From: JBBTVI01 sp038063315
Lineage (GTDB): Bacteria > Patescibacteriota > Minisyncoccia > Sungbacterales > HO2-52-23
Length of the DNA: 21,441 bases
Direction: 5' to 3'
Assembly (NCBI GenBank): GCA_038063315.1
Contig: JBBTVI010000012.1
Span: 1-21,441, forward strand
The position numbers were made by a program, and so were the translations under genes. Positions 21,440-21,441 of the stretch are shown here, piece by piece (position 1 is the stretch's first letter; each line of letters starts with the position of its first letter). The notes under the pieces are model-generated. The model ran no database searches. It was given only the letters and a program-made list of their open reading frames with translations, and had not been told where the DNA came from.

Positions 21440-21441
21440 GG

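Overview
The window looks like a chromosomal segment from a Candidate Phyla Radiation (Patescibacteria) bacterium, probably a Parcubacteria-type lineage. The reasons are compact operons with ATGA overlaps, weak use of Shine-Dalgarno sites, apparent leaderless promoters, family-typical but streamlined core genes, and many dispersed hairpin repeats between genes. UGA is used as a normal stop (for example gltX and rplI), which argues against the code-25 lineages (Gracilibacteria, Absconditabacteria). A bL9 gene is present; from memory, some CPR lineages lack it. The phylum is an inference from gene style, not from a marker tree.

Layout. 1-2370: a secreted, modular beta-helix/FN3/carbohydrate-binding-like/dockerin protein preceded by a G9 tract and containing a second G9 tract. 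2429-3917: a zinc/manganese-type ABC transporter (ATPase and permease, no binding protein). 3970-4010: a perfect 41-nt palindrome. 4034-10769: one tight operon, D-aminoacylase-like amidohydrolase - murD - ftsW - murG - gltX, with a clear promoter placing +1 on the first ATG. 10792-10871: repeat A. 10959-12296: an exported coiled-coil M23 peptidase, also apparently leaderless. 12313-13671: a XerC/D-type recombinase bracketed by repeats B and C. 13846-14427: two small unknown genes in a minus-strand operon, divergent from a RecB/Cas4-like Fe-S nuclease at 14483-15691. 15746-16534: two minus-strand genes, one unknown and one a membrane-anchored Ada-like zinc-binding protein. 16578-16726: compound repeat D. 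16735-17709: rpmA (bL27) and a VOC/HPPD-like protein. 17746-21063: minus-strand operon ctp (S41 protease) - rplI (bL9) - pyrG. 21123-21441: repeats F and E at the window edge.

Functionally the window combines cell-wall synthesis and division (murD, ftsW, murG, M23 peptidase, perhaps the amidohydrolase and the S41 protease), translation (gltX, rpmA, rplI), nucleotide synthesis (pyrG), metal uptake and DNA processing (Xer, nuclease). The least ordinary signals are the paired G9 tracts in the surface-protein gene (candidate phase variation), the modular nested hairpin repeats, the leaderless promoters, and the amidohydrolase built into a peptidoglycan operon. All calls come from reading the sequence; no database search was run.
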